The position numbers and the translations under genes were made by a program. 64,000 bases of DNA from Streptomyces sp. NBC_01408. GTDB taxonomy: Bacteria > Actinomycetota > Actinomycetes > Streptomycetales > Streptomycetaceae. The stretch is taken from the NCBI RefSeq assembly GCF_026340255.1, contig NZ_JAPEPJ010000001.1, forward strand, positions 2,845,001 to 2,909,000, written 5' to 3'. Shown here in pieces: positions 42,736-51,962 of the stretch (position 1 is the stretch's first letter; every line of letters starts with the position of its first letter). A model generated the notes under the pieces. The model saw only the letters and a list, made by a program, of their open reading frames with translations. It did not search any database and was not told where the DNA came from.

Positions 42736-44151
42736 TCAGGCCTCCGCGCCCGCCGCCGTTCCGCTTCCCCGACGCTGCATCACGTATCCGGTCACCGCGA
42801 GCGCGGCCGTCAGGCCTCCGGTGAAGACGACCTGGACGCGGGTGTCCTCGCCCAGGGCCATCAGCACCAGCACCCCGGCCACCCCGGCCAGCGCCACCCA
42901 GGTCAGGTAGGGGAAGCCCCACATCTTCACGACCAGCTTCCCGGGGGCCTCGCGCTCCAGCCGGCGGCGCAGCACGAACTGCGAGACGGCGATGAAGCCC
43001 CAGACGACGAGGATGACCCCGCCGACCATGTTCAGCAGCCAGGCGAACAGGGTGTCCGGGTACCAGTACGAGAGCAGCACGGTGACGAAGCCGAAGCCGG
43101 AGGAGGCGAGCACCGCGCGGCGCGGGACCCCGCCGGTGACCTTGCCCAGCGCCTTGGGGCCCTGGCCGCGGGAGACGAGGGAGTAGGCCATGCGCGAGGA
43201 GCCGTAGATGTTGGCGTTCATGGCGGACAGCAGGGCGATCAGGATGACCACGTTCATGATCTCGCCGGCCGCGGGGATGCCCAGGTGGTCCAGGGTGGCG
43301 GCGTAGGGGCCGTCCGCCGTGACTGCCGGGTCGTTCCAGGGCAGCAGGGTGACGATGACCAGCATGGAGCCGACGTAGACGATCGCGATGCGCCACATGG
43401 TGGTCTTCACGGCCCTGGCCACGCCCTTGACCGGGTTCTCGGACTCGGCGGCCGCGATGGTCACCGTCTCCAGCCCGCCGTACGCGACGACCGAGGCCAG
43501 CAGTCCGACGAGCAGGCCGTCCACCCCGTTGGGCAGGAAGCCGCCGTCGTGCAGCAGGTTGGCCGCGCCGGGGGAGGAGGTGCCGGGCAGCAGCCCCATG
43601 ACGGCCAGCACGCCCAGGCCCAGGAAGAGTGCGATGGCGCCGATCTTGAGGGCGGCGAACCAGAACTCGAACTCGCCGAAGTGCGCCACGGCGCCCAGGT
43701 TGGACCCGCAGAAGACGGCCATGAAGACCAGCACCCACATCCAGGAGGGGGTGCCCGGGAACCAGCCGGTCATGATGTGCGCCGCGCCGATCGCCTCGAT
43801 GGCCACGCCCACGCACAGCAGGGTCCAGAACATCCAGCCCGCTGTGAACCCCGCCCAGGGACCGACGGCCCGCTCCGCGTGCACGGAGAAGGAGCCGGAG
43901 GCGGGGTTCGCGGCGGACATCTCGCCGAGCATCCGCATCACGAACATCACGAGCAGCCCGGAGGCCGCGTAGGCGAGCACGATCGACGGGCCGGCGGCGG
44001 CGATCCCGGCCCCCGAGCCGACGAAGAGCCCGGCGCCGATGACCCCGCCGAGGGCGATCATCGAGAGGTGGCGCTGCTTGAGGCCGTTGCCGAGGGGGGA
44101 GCCGGCGTCGGTCTGCTGCGGTTCGGGTGGTGTCAGGGTGCTCTGGCTCAT
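42736..44151 (-). CDS. Amino acid permease (APC family) 1
   Basis: This 471-residue protein has 12 predicted helices of the AAT branch of the APC superfamily. The TM1 substrate motif is GGVIGAGLFVGSGAGI, and the conserved EFWFAALKIGAI and GGLETVTIAAAESENP blocks are present. It imports an amino acid with protons; the related GABA, proline and histidine permeases show the range. A short disordered N-terminus precedes LKQRHLSMIALGG. It shares this layout with two other permeases in the next 5 kb. The ATG has no clear ribosome-binding site. Confidence 0.92.
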   Translation of the reverse strand: MSQSTLTPPEPQQTDAGSPLGNGLKQRHLSMIALGGVIGAGLFVGSGAGIAAAGPSIVLAYAASGLLVMFVMRMLGEMSAANPASGSFSVHAERAVGPWAGFTAGWMFWTLLCVGVAIEAIGAAHIMTGWFPGTPSWMWVLVFMAVFCGSNLGAVAHFGEFEFWFAALKIGAIALFLGLGVLAVMGLLPGTSSPGAANLLHDGGFLPNGVDGLLVGLLASVVAYGGLETVTIAAAESENPVKGVARAVKTTMWRIAIVYVGSMLVIVTLLPWNDPAVTADGPYAATLDHLGIPAAGEIMNVVILIALLSAMNANIYGSSRMAYSLVSRGQGPKALGKVTGGVPRRAVLASSGFGFVTVLLSYWYPDTLFAWLLNMVGGVILVVWGFIAVSQFVLRRRLEREAPGKLVVKMWGFPYLTWVALAGVAGVLVLMALGEDTRVQVVFTGGLTAALAVTGYVMQRRGSGTAAGAEA

Positions 44152-44319
44152 TGGGGGTGTGCCTGTCCGGTGTGCGGGGGGACGTGATGAGGTGCCCCAG
44201 TCTCACCTCTGTCCGATCTTCGGATGGTTTGCGTCCGATATGCGGACAGTCGGATGACCGGCCGTGATCATCCCCGTACGCTGCCGACAGGACGCGCTGA
44301 CGCGACGACAGGGGGACCG

Positions 44320-45114
44320 ATGGACGACCGAACGGACCACGGCATACGGGAATTGCCCGCGACGGGCCGGGGGGTGCTCGTCACCGGGGCCTCCCGCGGG
44401 ATCGGGCGGGCCATCGCCACCGCCTTCGCCGAGCGGGGCGACCGGGTGGCGGTGCACTGCACGGTCCGGCAGGCGGACGCCGAGCGCACCCTCGCCGACC
44501 TGCCGGGCGAGGGGCACGTCCTCGTCAGCGGCGACCTCGCCGACCCGGCCCGCGTGGAAGCCCTCGCGGCCGAGGCCGAGGAGGCGCTCGGCGGCATCGA
44601 CGTCCTCGTGAACAACGCCGCCGTGATGCTCGCGCACCCGCTGCCCACGACCTCGTACGCCGACTGGCAGGAGGCCTGGCGACAGACGGCCGCCGTCAAC
44701 CTCTTCGCCCCGGCCAACCTCACCCACTGCGTCGCCCGCCACATGATCGCCGGCCGGCGCGAGGGCCGCGTCGTCAACATCGGCTCGCGCGGGGCGTTCC
44801 GCGGCGAGCCCGACCACCCCGCCTACGGCGCCACCAAGGCGGCCCTGCACGCACTCGGCCAGTCCCTCGCCGTCTCCCTGGCCCCGCACGGCATCGCCGT
44901 GGCCTCCGTGGCGCCCGGCTTCGTGGCGACCGAGCGCGTCGCCGGGCGGCTCGAAGGGGAGGAGGGCGAGCGGATCCGTGCGCAGAGCCCCTTCGGCCGG
45001 GTCGGCACCCCGCAGGAGGTCGCCGCCGCCGTGCTGCACCTGGCCTCGCCCGCCGCGCGCTGGAGCTCGGGCACCGTGCTCGACGTCAACGGAGCCTCGT
45101 ACCTGCGCACCTGA
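44320..45114 (+). CDS. Short-chain dehydrogenase/reductase
   Basis: The 264-residue enzyme has the SDR Rossmann motif TGASRGIGRAIATAF, NNAAVM, and the catalytic Ser (VVNIGSRG) and Tyr-Lys (YGATKAA). The C-terminus GTVLDVNGASYL is typical of classical SDRs such as 3-oxoacyl-ACP reductase-like enzymes; the substrate is unknown. The ATG has GGGGGACC five bases upstream, preferred over earlier in-frame codons. It sits on the plus strand between two permeases and ends at its own hairpin. Confidence 0.92.
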   Translation: MDDRTDHGIRELPATGRGVLVTGASRGIGRAIATAFAERGDRVAVHCTVRQADAERTLADLPGEGHVLVSGDLADPARVEALAAEAEEALGGIDVLVNNAAVMLAHPLPTTSYADWQEAWRQTAAVNLFAPANLTHCVARHMIAGRREGRVVNIGSRGAFRGEPDHPAYGATKAALHALGQSLAVSLAPHGIAVASVAPGFVATERVAGRLEGEEGERIRAQSPFGRVGTPQEVAAAVLHLASPAARWSSGTVLDVNGASYLRT

Positions 45115-45118
45115 CGCG

Positions 45119-45155
45119 CCAAGGCCCCCCGCGCACCCGGCACGGGGGGCCTTGG
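45119..45155. terminator. Terminator between SDR and second permease
   Basis: A 13-base-pair stem (CCAAGGCCCCCCG and its complement) with an 11-base loop lies four bases after the SDR stop and 13 before the convergent permease end. It can serve both genes. Confidence 0.85.
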
Positions 45156-45167
45156 GCCGGTGACCCG

Positions 45168-46562
45168 TCAGGACTTCGGGGTGCGCCGCTCCCGTACGAA
45201 GGCCACCACGAGGACGAGGGCCGCCGCACCCGTGGACCACAGCAGCTGCGGCCGGGCCGAGTCGTCGAACAGCATCAGGACCAGCACCGCCGCCATCCCG
45301 ATCAGCGCCGCCCAGGTCGCGTACGGGAACAGCCACATCGGCAGCGTCAGCCGCTCCGGCATGTCCCGCTCGATGATCCGGCGCAGCTTCAACTGCGAGA
45401 CCGCGATCAGGGCCCACACGAACAGCAGGACCGCGCCGACCGCGTTGAGCATGTAGAGGAAGATCGTGTCCGGCCACAGCAGGTTCAGCACCACCGACAC
45501 GAAACCGAAGGCCACCGAGGCGAACACGGCCCGGCGCGGCACCCCGCCGCCCGAGACCTTCAGCAGCGACTTGGGCGCCTCGCCCCGCTCGGCCAGCGAG
45601 AACACCATGCGCGAGGACCCGTACAGGTTCGCGTTGAGCGCCGACAGCAGCGCCACGAAGATCACGATGTCCATGATCTGGCCGGCCGCCGGAATGCCGA
45701 TGGAGTCGAGCACGGCCACGTACGGGCTCTGGCCCGGCTCCAGCGAGTCCCACGGCAGCAGGGTCACGATGACCACCATCGAGCCGACGTAGAAGAAGAG
45801 GATGCGCCACACCGCGCTGCGCACCGCCCGGGACACGGACCGGGCCGGGTCGTCCGACTCGGCGGCCGCGATCGTGACGACCTCCAGGCCGCCGAAGGCG
45901 AAGACCACCGCGAGCATGCCGGCGACGACCCCGCCCATGCCGGCCGGGAAGAAGCCGCCCTGGCCGGTCAGGTTGGCCATGCCCACCGGGTCCGTGTCCG
46001 GGAGCACGCCGAAGATCGCGAGGGTGCCGAGGATCAGGAACAGCACGATCGCGCCCACCTTCAGGGCGGCGAACCAGAACTCGAACTCGCCGAAGTTCTT
46101 CACCGCGGCCAGGTTGCACACGGTGAAGACCACCATGAAGAGCAGCACCCAGACCCACTGGTCGACCGAGGGCAGCCAGCCGTTCGCGATCTTCGCGGCG
46201 CCCGTCGCCTCCACGGCGAGCACCACGACCAGCAGGAACCAGTACAGCCAGCCCGCCGAGAAACCGGCCCAGCGCCCCAGCGCCTTCTCCGCGTAGACGG
46301 AGAACGAACCGGAGGCGGGCATCGCGGCGGACATCTCGCCGAGCGCCCGCATCACCAGCATCGCGAGCACGCCCGCGAGCAGGTACGAGCAGATGATCGC
46401 GGGACCGGCGATGCCGATGCCGGCGCCGGAGCCGACGAAGAGCCCGGCGCCGATCACGCCGCCGAGGCCGAGCATGGTCAGATGGCGCTGCTTGAGGCTG
46501 TGGCTCAGCGGCTCCTCGGGCAGGTCGGACATGGATGGAGCTTCTGACTGACGGTCGGGCAT
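45168..46562 (-). CDS. Amino acid permease (APC family) 2
   Basis: The 464-residue protein is a 12-helix APC permease closely related to the permeases on either side (GGVIGAGLFVGSGAGIGI; GGLEVVTIAAAESDDP; NANLYGSSRMVFSL). It imports an unidentified amino acid. The start is uncertain: the ATG at 46562 is used, and an in-frame ATG at 46532 gives an N-terminus (MSDLPEEPLSHSLKQRHL) closer in length to its relatives. Neither has a strong ribosome-binding site. The 284 bases upstream, shared with bioY, contain no gene that I can support. Confidence 0.9.
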   Translation of the reverse strand: MPDRQSEAPSMSDLPEEPLSHSLKQRHLTMLGLGGVIGAGLFVGSGAGIGIAGPAIICSYLLAGVLAMLVMRALGEMSAAMPASGSFSVYAEKALGRWAGFSAGWLYWFLLVVVLAVEATGAAKIANGWLPSVDQWVWVLLFMVVFTVCNLAAVKNFGEFEFWFAALKVGAIVLFLILGTLAIFGVLPDTDPVGMANLTGQGGFFPAGMGGVVAGMLAVVFAFGGLEVVTIAAAESDDPARSVSRAVRSAVWRILFFYVGSMVVIVTLLPWDSLEPGQSPYVAVLDSIGIPAAGQIMDIVIFVALLSALNANLYGSSRMVFSLAERGEAPKSLLKVSGGGVPRRAVFASVAFGFVSVVLNLLWPDTIFLYMLNAVGAVLLFVWALIAVSQLKLRRIIERDMPERLTLPMWLFPYATWAALIGMAAVLVLMLFDDSARPQLLWSTGAAALVLVVAFVRERRTPKS

Positions 46563-46846
46563 GAGGGGCGCTCGTACTCTCGTTCGGCCCAGTGGCGGTG
46601 GGGGCTCCGCAAAAGGATTGGCGGGACCCTACAGTCTCACCGGGCAGCGGCCTTCCGTGCAAAACGGACGTGGTGTCGGATCTTCCCCGTGACGCGGATC
46701 ACGCCGCCGGGAGTGGGGGTGGGAGTCTTTGTACGGTCCCCACCAAACCGGGGAGTATGCCTTGGTGCCGGGCGGCGGTGGGGCGGCGGCGGGCCGCGAC
46801 TAACGTCGGTGATCGTCCTGTCACCACGACCTCCCGGAGCCCTCCG

Positions 46847-47431
46847 ATGAGCACCGCTTCCGTCTCCTTCCGGCCCGGCGCCGTCCTCGCCGACCTGCTG
46901 CCCGCGAGCCGCGTCCGCGACATCGCGCTCGTCGTCGGCGGAGCCGCGCTGACCGGCCTGGCCGCGCAGATCGCCGTGCCCGTCCCCGGCTCCCCGGTCC
47001 CGGTCACCGGCCAGACCTTCGCGGCGCTGCTCGTCGGCACCGCCTTCGGCGCCCGCCGCGGCTTCCTCGCGCTGGGCCTGTACGCCCTGCTCGGCTCGGC
47101 CGGCCTGCCGTGGTTCGCGAACGGCACCTCCGGTGCGGGCGGCGCCTCCTTCGGCTACGTGCTCGGCATGCTGCTGGCCGCCACCCTCGTCGGCGCCCTC
47201 GCGCAGCGCGGCGCCGACCGCTCGGTCCTGCGTACGGCGGGCGCGATGGTGCTGGGCTCCGCCGTCATCTACGCGGTGGGCGTGCCGTACCTGATGGCCG
47301 CCACCGGGATGTCCCTGAGCGCGGCCGTCGCGGCCGGCCTGGTCCCGTTCCTGATCGGCGACGCGCTCAAGGCCGCACTGGCCATGGGCGTTCTGCCGGC
47401 CGCCTGGAAGCTGGTCGGCCGCCGCGGCTGA
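46847..47431 (+). CDS. bioY: BioY biotin transporter S component
   Basis: This 194-residue membrane protein has six helices of the BioY family, the biotin-binding subunit of ECF transporters. Conserved features are VPVPGSPVPVTGQTFAALL near the first helices, GFLALGLYALLGSAGLPWF, and FLIGDALKAALA close to the end. BioY can work alone or with an EcfAT module, which is not present in this window. The ATG has CGGAG upstream. It is transcribed alone, with a 21-base-pair terminator shared with the convergent permease. Confidence 0.93.
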   Translation: MSTASVSFRPGAVLADLLPASRVRDIALVVGGAALTGLAAQIAVPVPGSPVPVTGQTFAALLVGTAFGARRGFLALGLYALLGSAGLPWFANGTSGAGGASFGYVLGMLLAATLVGALAQRGADRSVLRTAGAMVLGSAVIYAVGVPYLMAATGMSLSAAVAAGLVPFLIGDALKAALAMGVLPAAWKLVGRRG

Positions 47432-47448
47432 CCAGCCGCCGCCTTTTT

Positions 47449-47496
47449 CGTACAGCAGCCCCGGACCACCACGCTGTGGTCCGGGGCTGCTGTACG
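47449..47496. terminator. Bidirectional terminator between bioY and third permease
   Basis: A perfect stem of 21 base pairs (starting CGTACAGCAGCCCCGGACCA) with loop CACGCT lies between two convergent genes and is preceded by a T tract on the plus strand side. Confidence 0.92.
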
Positions 47497-47512
47497 AACG
47501 GGCGGTCAGGGG

Positions 47513-48949
47513 TCAGCCCTGCAGCGCGGCCCGCTTCCGGCGGAAGTCCAGCACCACGCCGACGGCCACGACCAGGCCGGCCACCAGGGTGGACAGGGTG
47601 ACCACCTCGCGGTTGGCGTCGTCCACGAACATGTAGCCGATCACGAACATGATCAGTGCGGCGGTGGCCCAGGTCAGCCACGGGAAGAGCCACATCTTCA
47701 CGGTCAGCTTCTCCGGGGCCTCGCGGACCAGGATCCCGCGCATCCTCAGCTGGGTGAAGCAGATCGCCAGCCAGACGAAGAGCGCGATGGCGCCCGAGGA
47801 GTTCAGCAGGAAGTTGAAGACCGTGTCCTTGAAGGCGTAGTTGAAGTAGACGGCGACGAAGCCGAAGACCGTGGAGCCCAGGATGGCGGCGACCGGAACG
47901 CCCCGGGAGTTGACCTTGGCGAACGCCTTGGGGGCGTCGCCGCGCTCACCGAGCGAGAAGGCCATGCGGGAGGCGGTGTACAGGCCCGAGTTCAGGCAGG
48001 ACAGCACGGCGGTCAGGACGATGACCTCCATGATCGTGCCGGAGTGCGCGATGCCGATCGAGTCCAGGGCGGCGACGTACGAGCCCTTCTCGGTGATCGA
48101 CTTGTCGTTCCACGGGAGCAGGGTCAGCACGATGAAGATCGAGCCGAGGTAGAAGACACCGATCCGCCAGATGACGGAGTTGGTGGCCTGGGTGACCGCC
48201 TTGCGGGGGTTCTCCGACTCGCCGGCGGCGAGGGTGACGATCTCGCTGCCCATGAAGGAGAAGACGACCATCAGTACGCCGGTGAGGACCGCGCCGTAGC
48301 CGTTGGGGAAGAATCCGCCCGCGTCGGTCAGGTGGGCGAAGCCCGCACCCGGGTTGTCGGAGCCCGGCAGCAGGCCGAAGACGGCCAGCATGCCGATGAT
48401 CACGAAGGCGCCGATGGCGACGACCTTGATGCCTGCGAACCAGAACTCGAACTCACCGTAGGAGGCGACGGAGCCGAGGTTGGTGACGGTCAGGACCGCC
48501 ATCACGATCAGCGCCCAGGCCCACTGCGGGACGGCCGGGATCCAGTTCTCCAGGATGGCGGCACCGGCGGTGGCCTCCACCGCGAGGACGACGACCCAGA
48601 AGAACCAGTACAGCCAGCCGATGGAGAAGCCGGCCCAGCGGCCGAGCGCGCGGTCGGCATAAGCGGAGAACGAGCCCGAGTTCGGGCTGGCTGCGGCCAT
48701 CTCGCCCAGCATCCGCATCACGAAGACCACCATCGCGCCGACGAGGGCGTAGGAGATCAGGATGGCGGGGCCGGCCTTGGCGATGCCGCCACCGGAGCCG
48801 ACGAAGAGGCCGGCGCCGATGACACCACCGATGGCGATCATGGACAGGTGGCGGTTCTTGAGACCGGCCTTCAGACCGTCGGAGGGCTGACCGTCACCGG
48901 GGTTCCCGGTGGGGTTGCCTTCCTTCTGAAGGGTCGTCGTGGAGCTCAT
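47513..48949 (-). CDS. Amino acid permease (APC family) 3
   Basis: The 478-residue permease is the third APC paralogue here (GGVIGAGLFVGSGGGIAKAG; GSEIVTLAAGESENPRKAV; NSGLYTASRMAFSLGERG). The sequence resembles GABA/proline-type permeases; the actual amino acid is unknown. An N-terminal disordered stretch rich in Gly, Asn and Pro precedes the first helix. The ATG has AAGGA seven bases upstream. The 219-base region before it contains a long inverted repeat that may form a structured leader. Confidence 0.92.
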   Translation of the reverse strand: MSSTTTLQKEGNPTGNPGDGQPSDGLKAGLKNRHLSMIAIGGVIGAGLFVGSGGGIAKAGPAILISYALVGAMVVFVMRMLGEMAAASPNSGSFSAYADRALGRWAGFSIGWLYWFFWVVVLAVEATAGAAILENWIPAVPQWAWALIVMAVLTVTNLGSVASYGEFEFWFAGIKVVAIGAFVIIGMLAVFGLLPGSDNPGAGFAHLTDAGGFFPNGYGAVLTGVLMVVFSFMGSEIVTLAAGESENPRKAVTQATNSVIWRIGVFYLGSIFIVLTLLPWNDKSITEKGSYVAALDSIGIAHSGTIMEVIVLTAVLSCLNSGLYTASRMAFSLGERGDAPKAFAKVNSRGVPVAAILGSTVFGFVAVYFNYAFKDTVFNFLLNSSGAIALFVWLAICFTQLRMRGILVREAPEKLTVKMWLFPWLTWATAALIMFVIGYMFVDDANREVVTLSTLVAGLVVAVGVVLDFRRKRAALQG

Positions 48950-49037
48950 GGACGGATCCTTAGGTTCTCGGGTTGCGAGCCCCGGCATTCAAACCTGAGA
49001 TGAACGCAGGACGGAAGACCTCAGTCCGGATCGTTGC

Positions 49038-49080
49038 GATGGGACGAACGTCCAGGACCTAGGTCCCGCCGTGTCCCATC
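49038..49080 (-). promoter_or_regulatory. Inverted-repeat leader region of permease 3
   Basis: GATGGGAC (49038-49045) and GTCCCATC (49073-49080) form outer arms around a perfect 12-base palindrome GGACCTAGGTCC (49055-49066). On the minus strand this lies 89-131 bases before the permease start. It could be an operator pair or a structured RNA leader; I recognise no riboswitch class. Confidence 0.5.
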
Positions 49081-49168
49081 TGCGTTCTTTGGGTTTACTT
49101 GAGCTTTAGAAGTGATTTACGCGACACCCATTGCGAGCCGCCGGGCCCCCTCGTGCCACACTCGACCC

Positions 49169-49654
49169 ATGCGCGTGTACCTCGGATCCGACCATGCCGG
49201 TTATGAGCTCAAGAACCACCTCGTGGACTGGCTCAAGAACAACGGCCACGAGCCCGTCGACTGCGGGCCCCACATCTACGACGCCGTGGACGACTACCCG
49301 CCGTTCTGCCTGCGCGCCGCGGAGAAGACCGCCGCGGACCCCGGCAGCCTCGGCATCGTGATCGGCGGCTCCGGCAACGGCGAGCAGATCGCCGCGAACA
49401 AGGTCGAGGGAATCCGCGCCGTCCTGGCGTGGAGCGTCCAGACCGCCGAGCTGGGCCGCGAGCACAACAACGCCAACGTGATCTCCGTCGGCGGCCGCAT
49501 GCACACGCAGGACGAGGTCGTCAGCTTCATCGACGCCTTCCTGAAGACCCCGTACTCCGGCGAGGAGCGCCACACCCGCCGCATCGACATGCTCACCGCC
49601 TACGAGCGGACCCGCGAGCTGCCCCCGATCCCGGCCCACCACCCGCAGGGCTGA
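49169..49654 (+). CDS. rpiB: Ribose-5-phosphate isomerase B
   Basis: The 161-residue enzyme interconverts ribose 5-phosphate and ribulose 5-phosphate in the pentose phosphate pathway. RpiB motifs are SDHAGYELKNHL at the start, GIVIGGSGNGEQIAANK (with the catalytic Glu of the actinobacterial type) and EHNNANVISVGGR. The length is as expected. The ATG has no Shine-Dalgarno sequence; CACACT ends six bases upstream and could give a leaderless message. It ends at a hairpin with a T tract, followed by the DNA glycosylase gene. Confidence 0.95.
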   Translation: MRVYLGSDHAGYELKNHLVDWLKNNGHEPVDCGPHIYDAVDDYPPFCLRAAEKTAADPGSLGIVIGGSGNGEQIAANKVEGIRAVLAWSVQTAELGREHNNANVISVGGRMHTQDEVVSFIDAFLKTPYSGEERHTRRIDMLTAYERTRELPPIPAHHPQG

Positions 49655-49663
49655 TCCCGCTTC

Positions 49664-49702
49664 CGGCCGTGCCGCTCCCTCCGGGGGTGGCGCGGCCGTT
49701 TT
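49664..49702 (+). terminator. Hairpin with T tract after rpiB
   Basis: CGGCCGTGCC and GGCGCGGCCG pair with one mismatch around a 15-base loop, followed by GTTTTC. It is a plausible rho-independent terminator between rpiB and the glycosylase gene. Confidence 0.65.
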
Positions 49703-49723
49703 CATTCTTCTCAGGAGTGCGCA

Positions 49724-50530
49724 GTGCCCGAGGGGCATACGATCCACCGCCTCGCCCAGGACCACACCGAGCGGTTCGCCGCCCGCCCGGTCCGCGTCAG
49801 CAGCCCCCAGGGCCGCTTCGCCGAGAGCGCGGCCCTGCTCGACGGGCGCGAGCTGGAGAGCGCCGAGGCGCACGGCAAGCACCTCTTCCTCGAGCTGGGC
49901 GACGCCTGGATCCACATCCACCTCGGACTCTTCGGCAAGCTCGGCTTCGGCCCCGCCCCGGCGCCTCCCGCGACCGACACGGTCCGGCTGCGGCTGCTGA
50001 ACGAGGAGCACTACGCCGACCTGCGCGGACCCACCGCCTGCGCGCTGATCGGCGAGGGCGAGAAGAAGGCGATACACGAACGGCTCGGCCCCGACCCGCT
50101 GCGGCCGGACGACGACCCCGACCACGCCTGGGCCCGGATCTCCCGCTCGCGCACCACGATCGCCGCCCTGCTGATGGACCAGAAGATCGTCGCGGGCGTC
50201 GGCAACGTCTACCGCGCCGAGGTCCTCTTCCGGCACGGCATCGACCCGTACCGGCTCGGCAAGGACCTCACGCGCGGCGAATGGGACGCCATGTGGGAGG
50301 ACCTGGCCGGGCTGATGTGCCAGGGCGTACGGAACAACCGCATCGACACCGTCCGCGACGCGCACCTGCCCGAGGCGATGGGCCGCCCGCCGCGGGTGGA
50401 CGACCACGGCGGCGAGGTGTACGTCTACAGGAGGGCGCACCTTCCCTGCCACATCTGCGGGGGCGAGATCCGCACCGCCGGTCTCGCCGCCCGCAACCTC
50501 TTCTGGTGCCCGGCCTGCCAGCGCCGCTAG
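49724..50530 (+). CDS. nei: Fpg/Nei family DNA glycosylase
   Basis: The 268-residue DNA repair enzyme removes oxidised bases and nicks the strand. After removal of Met the N-terminus is PEGHTIHRLA, giving the catalytic Pro and Glu. The helix-two-turn-helix is in VAGVGNVYRAEVLFRHGIDP, and the zinc finger at the C-terminus is CHICGG ... WCPACQ. PEGHT favours the Nei group over Fpg. The GTG start has CAGGAG six bases upstream. It lies downstream of rpiB on the same strand. Confidence 0.93.
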   Translation: MPEGHTIHRLAQDHTERFAARPVRVSSPQGRFAESAALLDGRELESAEAHGKHLFLELGDAWIHIHLGLFGKLGFGPAPAPPATDTVRLRLLNEEHYADLRGPTACALIGEGEKKAIHERLGPDPLRPDDDPDHAWARISRSRTTIAALLMDQKIVAGVGNVYRAEVLFRHGIDPYRLGKDLTRGEWDAMWEDLAGLMCQGVRNNRIDTVRDAHLPEAMGRPPRVDDHGGEVYVYRRAHLPCHICGGEIRTAGLAARNLFWCPACQRR

Positions 50531-50567
50531 GTCGTGTCGCGCTCGGCCGGGCAGCACCGCGGCCCCG

Positions 50568-50585
50568 CCGGGCCTGTCGGCCCGG
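50568..50585. terminator. Short hairpin between nei and the Eis-like gene
   Basis: CCGGGCC and GGCCCGG pair around the loop TGTC between two convergent genes. It is short but very GC-rich; terminator function is likely. Confidence 0.55.
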
Positions 50586-50600
50586 TGGCCCGGTGCCGGG

Positions 50601-51845
50601 TCAGAACCCGTGCGGGAGCCAGGGGGCCACGTCCCCGGCGAAGGCCCGCGAGGCCTCCGTCAGGGCGCCCGGCCGCAGTTCGCGCACCCGGCCGGCCGCC
50701 GCCAGCGAGGTCAGGGCGGTCCCACCCAGGTAGGCCGCGCCCAGCTCCCGTACCGACAGCGCCAGCTCCGCCGGCTCCCCGGTCCGCGTGCACGAGACCT
50801 TCCCGGCGTCGGCGCCCGCCCCGGCCGTCAGCCGCCACCGCCCCGCGTTCCACGGGCAGAACGCGTCCTCGACCTCCAGGACCACGTCCACCGCGGTCCC
50901 GTACGTCCGTGCCTCCAGCGCCGCCGGCAGGTCCACCAGCCGTACGTGGAGCGCGTCGCGCGTAGTCGGCCGCGACCGCCGGACATCGCTGACCAGGTGC
51001 AGCAGCGGATCGTCCACCGGCCGCTTGCGCGCCCGCACCGTCCACGTCAGGTCGATGGAGAACAGGTAGCGCCACAGCGCGGCCGTCGCCGCCGGATCCA
51101 GTGCGTCGAGGTCCGCGACCTCGACCTTCCCGGCCGCACCGGCCGGATCCCAGTCCGGCTTGACCCGGTAGCGGGCGTACCCCGCCACCCCTCCGTCCGC
51201 CCGCTCGGCGACCACGCACTTCAGCGGGGAAGCACCCTCCCGGTCCTCGGGCGGATCCGTGACCGCCGACCGCTCCCAGCCGGGCTGCCGGGCCGGCATC
51301 CCCGGCCGCCTCGTGACCAGCTCGGCGTACACCCGCTCGCAGTCGGCGAGCGCCTGCTGCGGGTCGACGAGCCGCAGCCGCACCTCGTCCGTCCCCGGCG
51401 GCACTGCGAGCCGTACCCGCGCCGTATCGACCTCCACGGACAGGGCGTACGTCGCCGTGCCGTAGCCGAAGCGCCCGTAGATGGCCGGATCCGAGGCCGT
51501 CAGCACCGCGAGCGGCTCACCGCCCGCCCGGACGTCGTCCAGCTGGCGCCGCATCAGAGAACTGAGCACCCCCCGGCGGCGGTGCGTCGGCGCGACGCCC
51601 ACCATCGTGACCCCGGCGGCCGGCACCACCGCCCCGCCCGGCACCGAGAGCCGGAAACTGAACGCCGAGGCCGAACCCACGCACTCCGTGCCGTCCCAGA
51701 CGCCCAGGGAACGCTCCGGCTCCGTCAGCGACCGGTACAACTCCCGCCACGGAGGGGACTCGGACACGCCGCCGAAAGCCAGTTCGAGCTGGTCGAACCA
51801 GACATCCCACTCGTCCGACCTCAAAACGCGCATCTCAAGAGCCAT
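50601..51845 (-). CDS. Eis-like GNAT N-acetyltransferase
   Basis: The 414-residue protein has the three-part layout of the Eis family: an N-terminal GNAT domain with the acetyl-CoA loop (GVAPTHRRRGVLSSLMRRQ), a second GNAT-like domain, and a C-terminal sterol-carrier-like domain. The Tyr region IYGRFGYGTAT and the C-terminal WLPHGF match Eis, in which the terminal carboxylate acts in catalysis. Eis enzymes acetylate amines including aminoglycosides; the natural substrate here is unknown. The ATG at 51845 has AAGGA seven bases upstream; a second in-frame ATG lies four codons later. It is divergent from a phosphatase gene. Confidence 0.92.
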   Translation of the reverse strand: MALEMRVLRSDEWDVWFDQLELAFGGVSESPPWRELYRSLTEPERSLGVWDGTECVGSASAFSFRLSVPGGAVVPAAGVTMVGVAPTHRRRGVLSSLMRRQLDDVRAGGEPLAVLTASDPAIYGRFGYGTATYALSVEVDTARVRLAVPPGTDEVRLRLVDPQQALADCERVYAELVTRRPGMPARQPGWERSAVTDPPEDREGASPLKCVVAERADGGVAGYARYRVKPDWDPAGAAGKVEVADLDALDPAATAALWRYLFSIDLTWTVRARKRPVDDPLLHLVSDVRRSRPTTRDALHVRLVDLPAALEARTYGTAVDVVLEVEDAFCPWNAGRWRLTAGAGADAGKVSCTRTGEPAELALSVRELGAAYLGGTALTSLAAAGRVRELRPGALTEASRAFAGDVAPWLPHGF

Positions 51846-51962
51846 GCGGCCATCCTTACGCGGGCATTCCGTCGCAGTCGAAGGGTTTTCAGGAGGCAAT
51901 GTGCCCAAGGTCCAGGGGTACCCCTGCGCATCCACAGCCAGGATGGATAGGGTCCCGATGCA

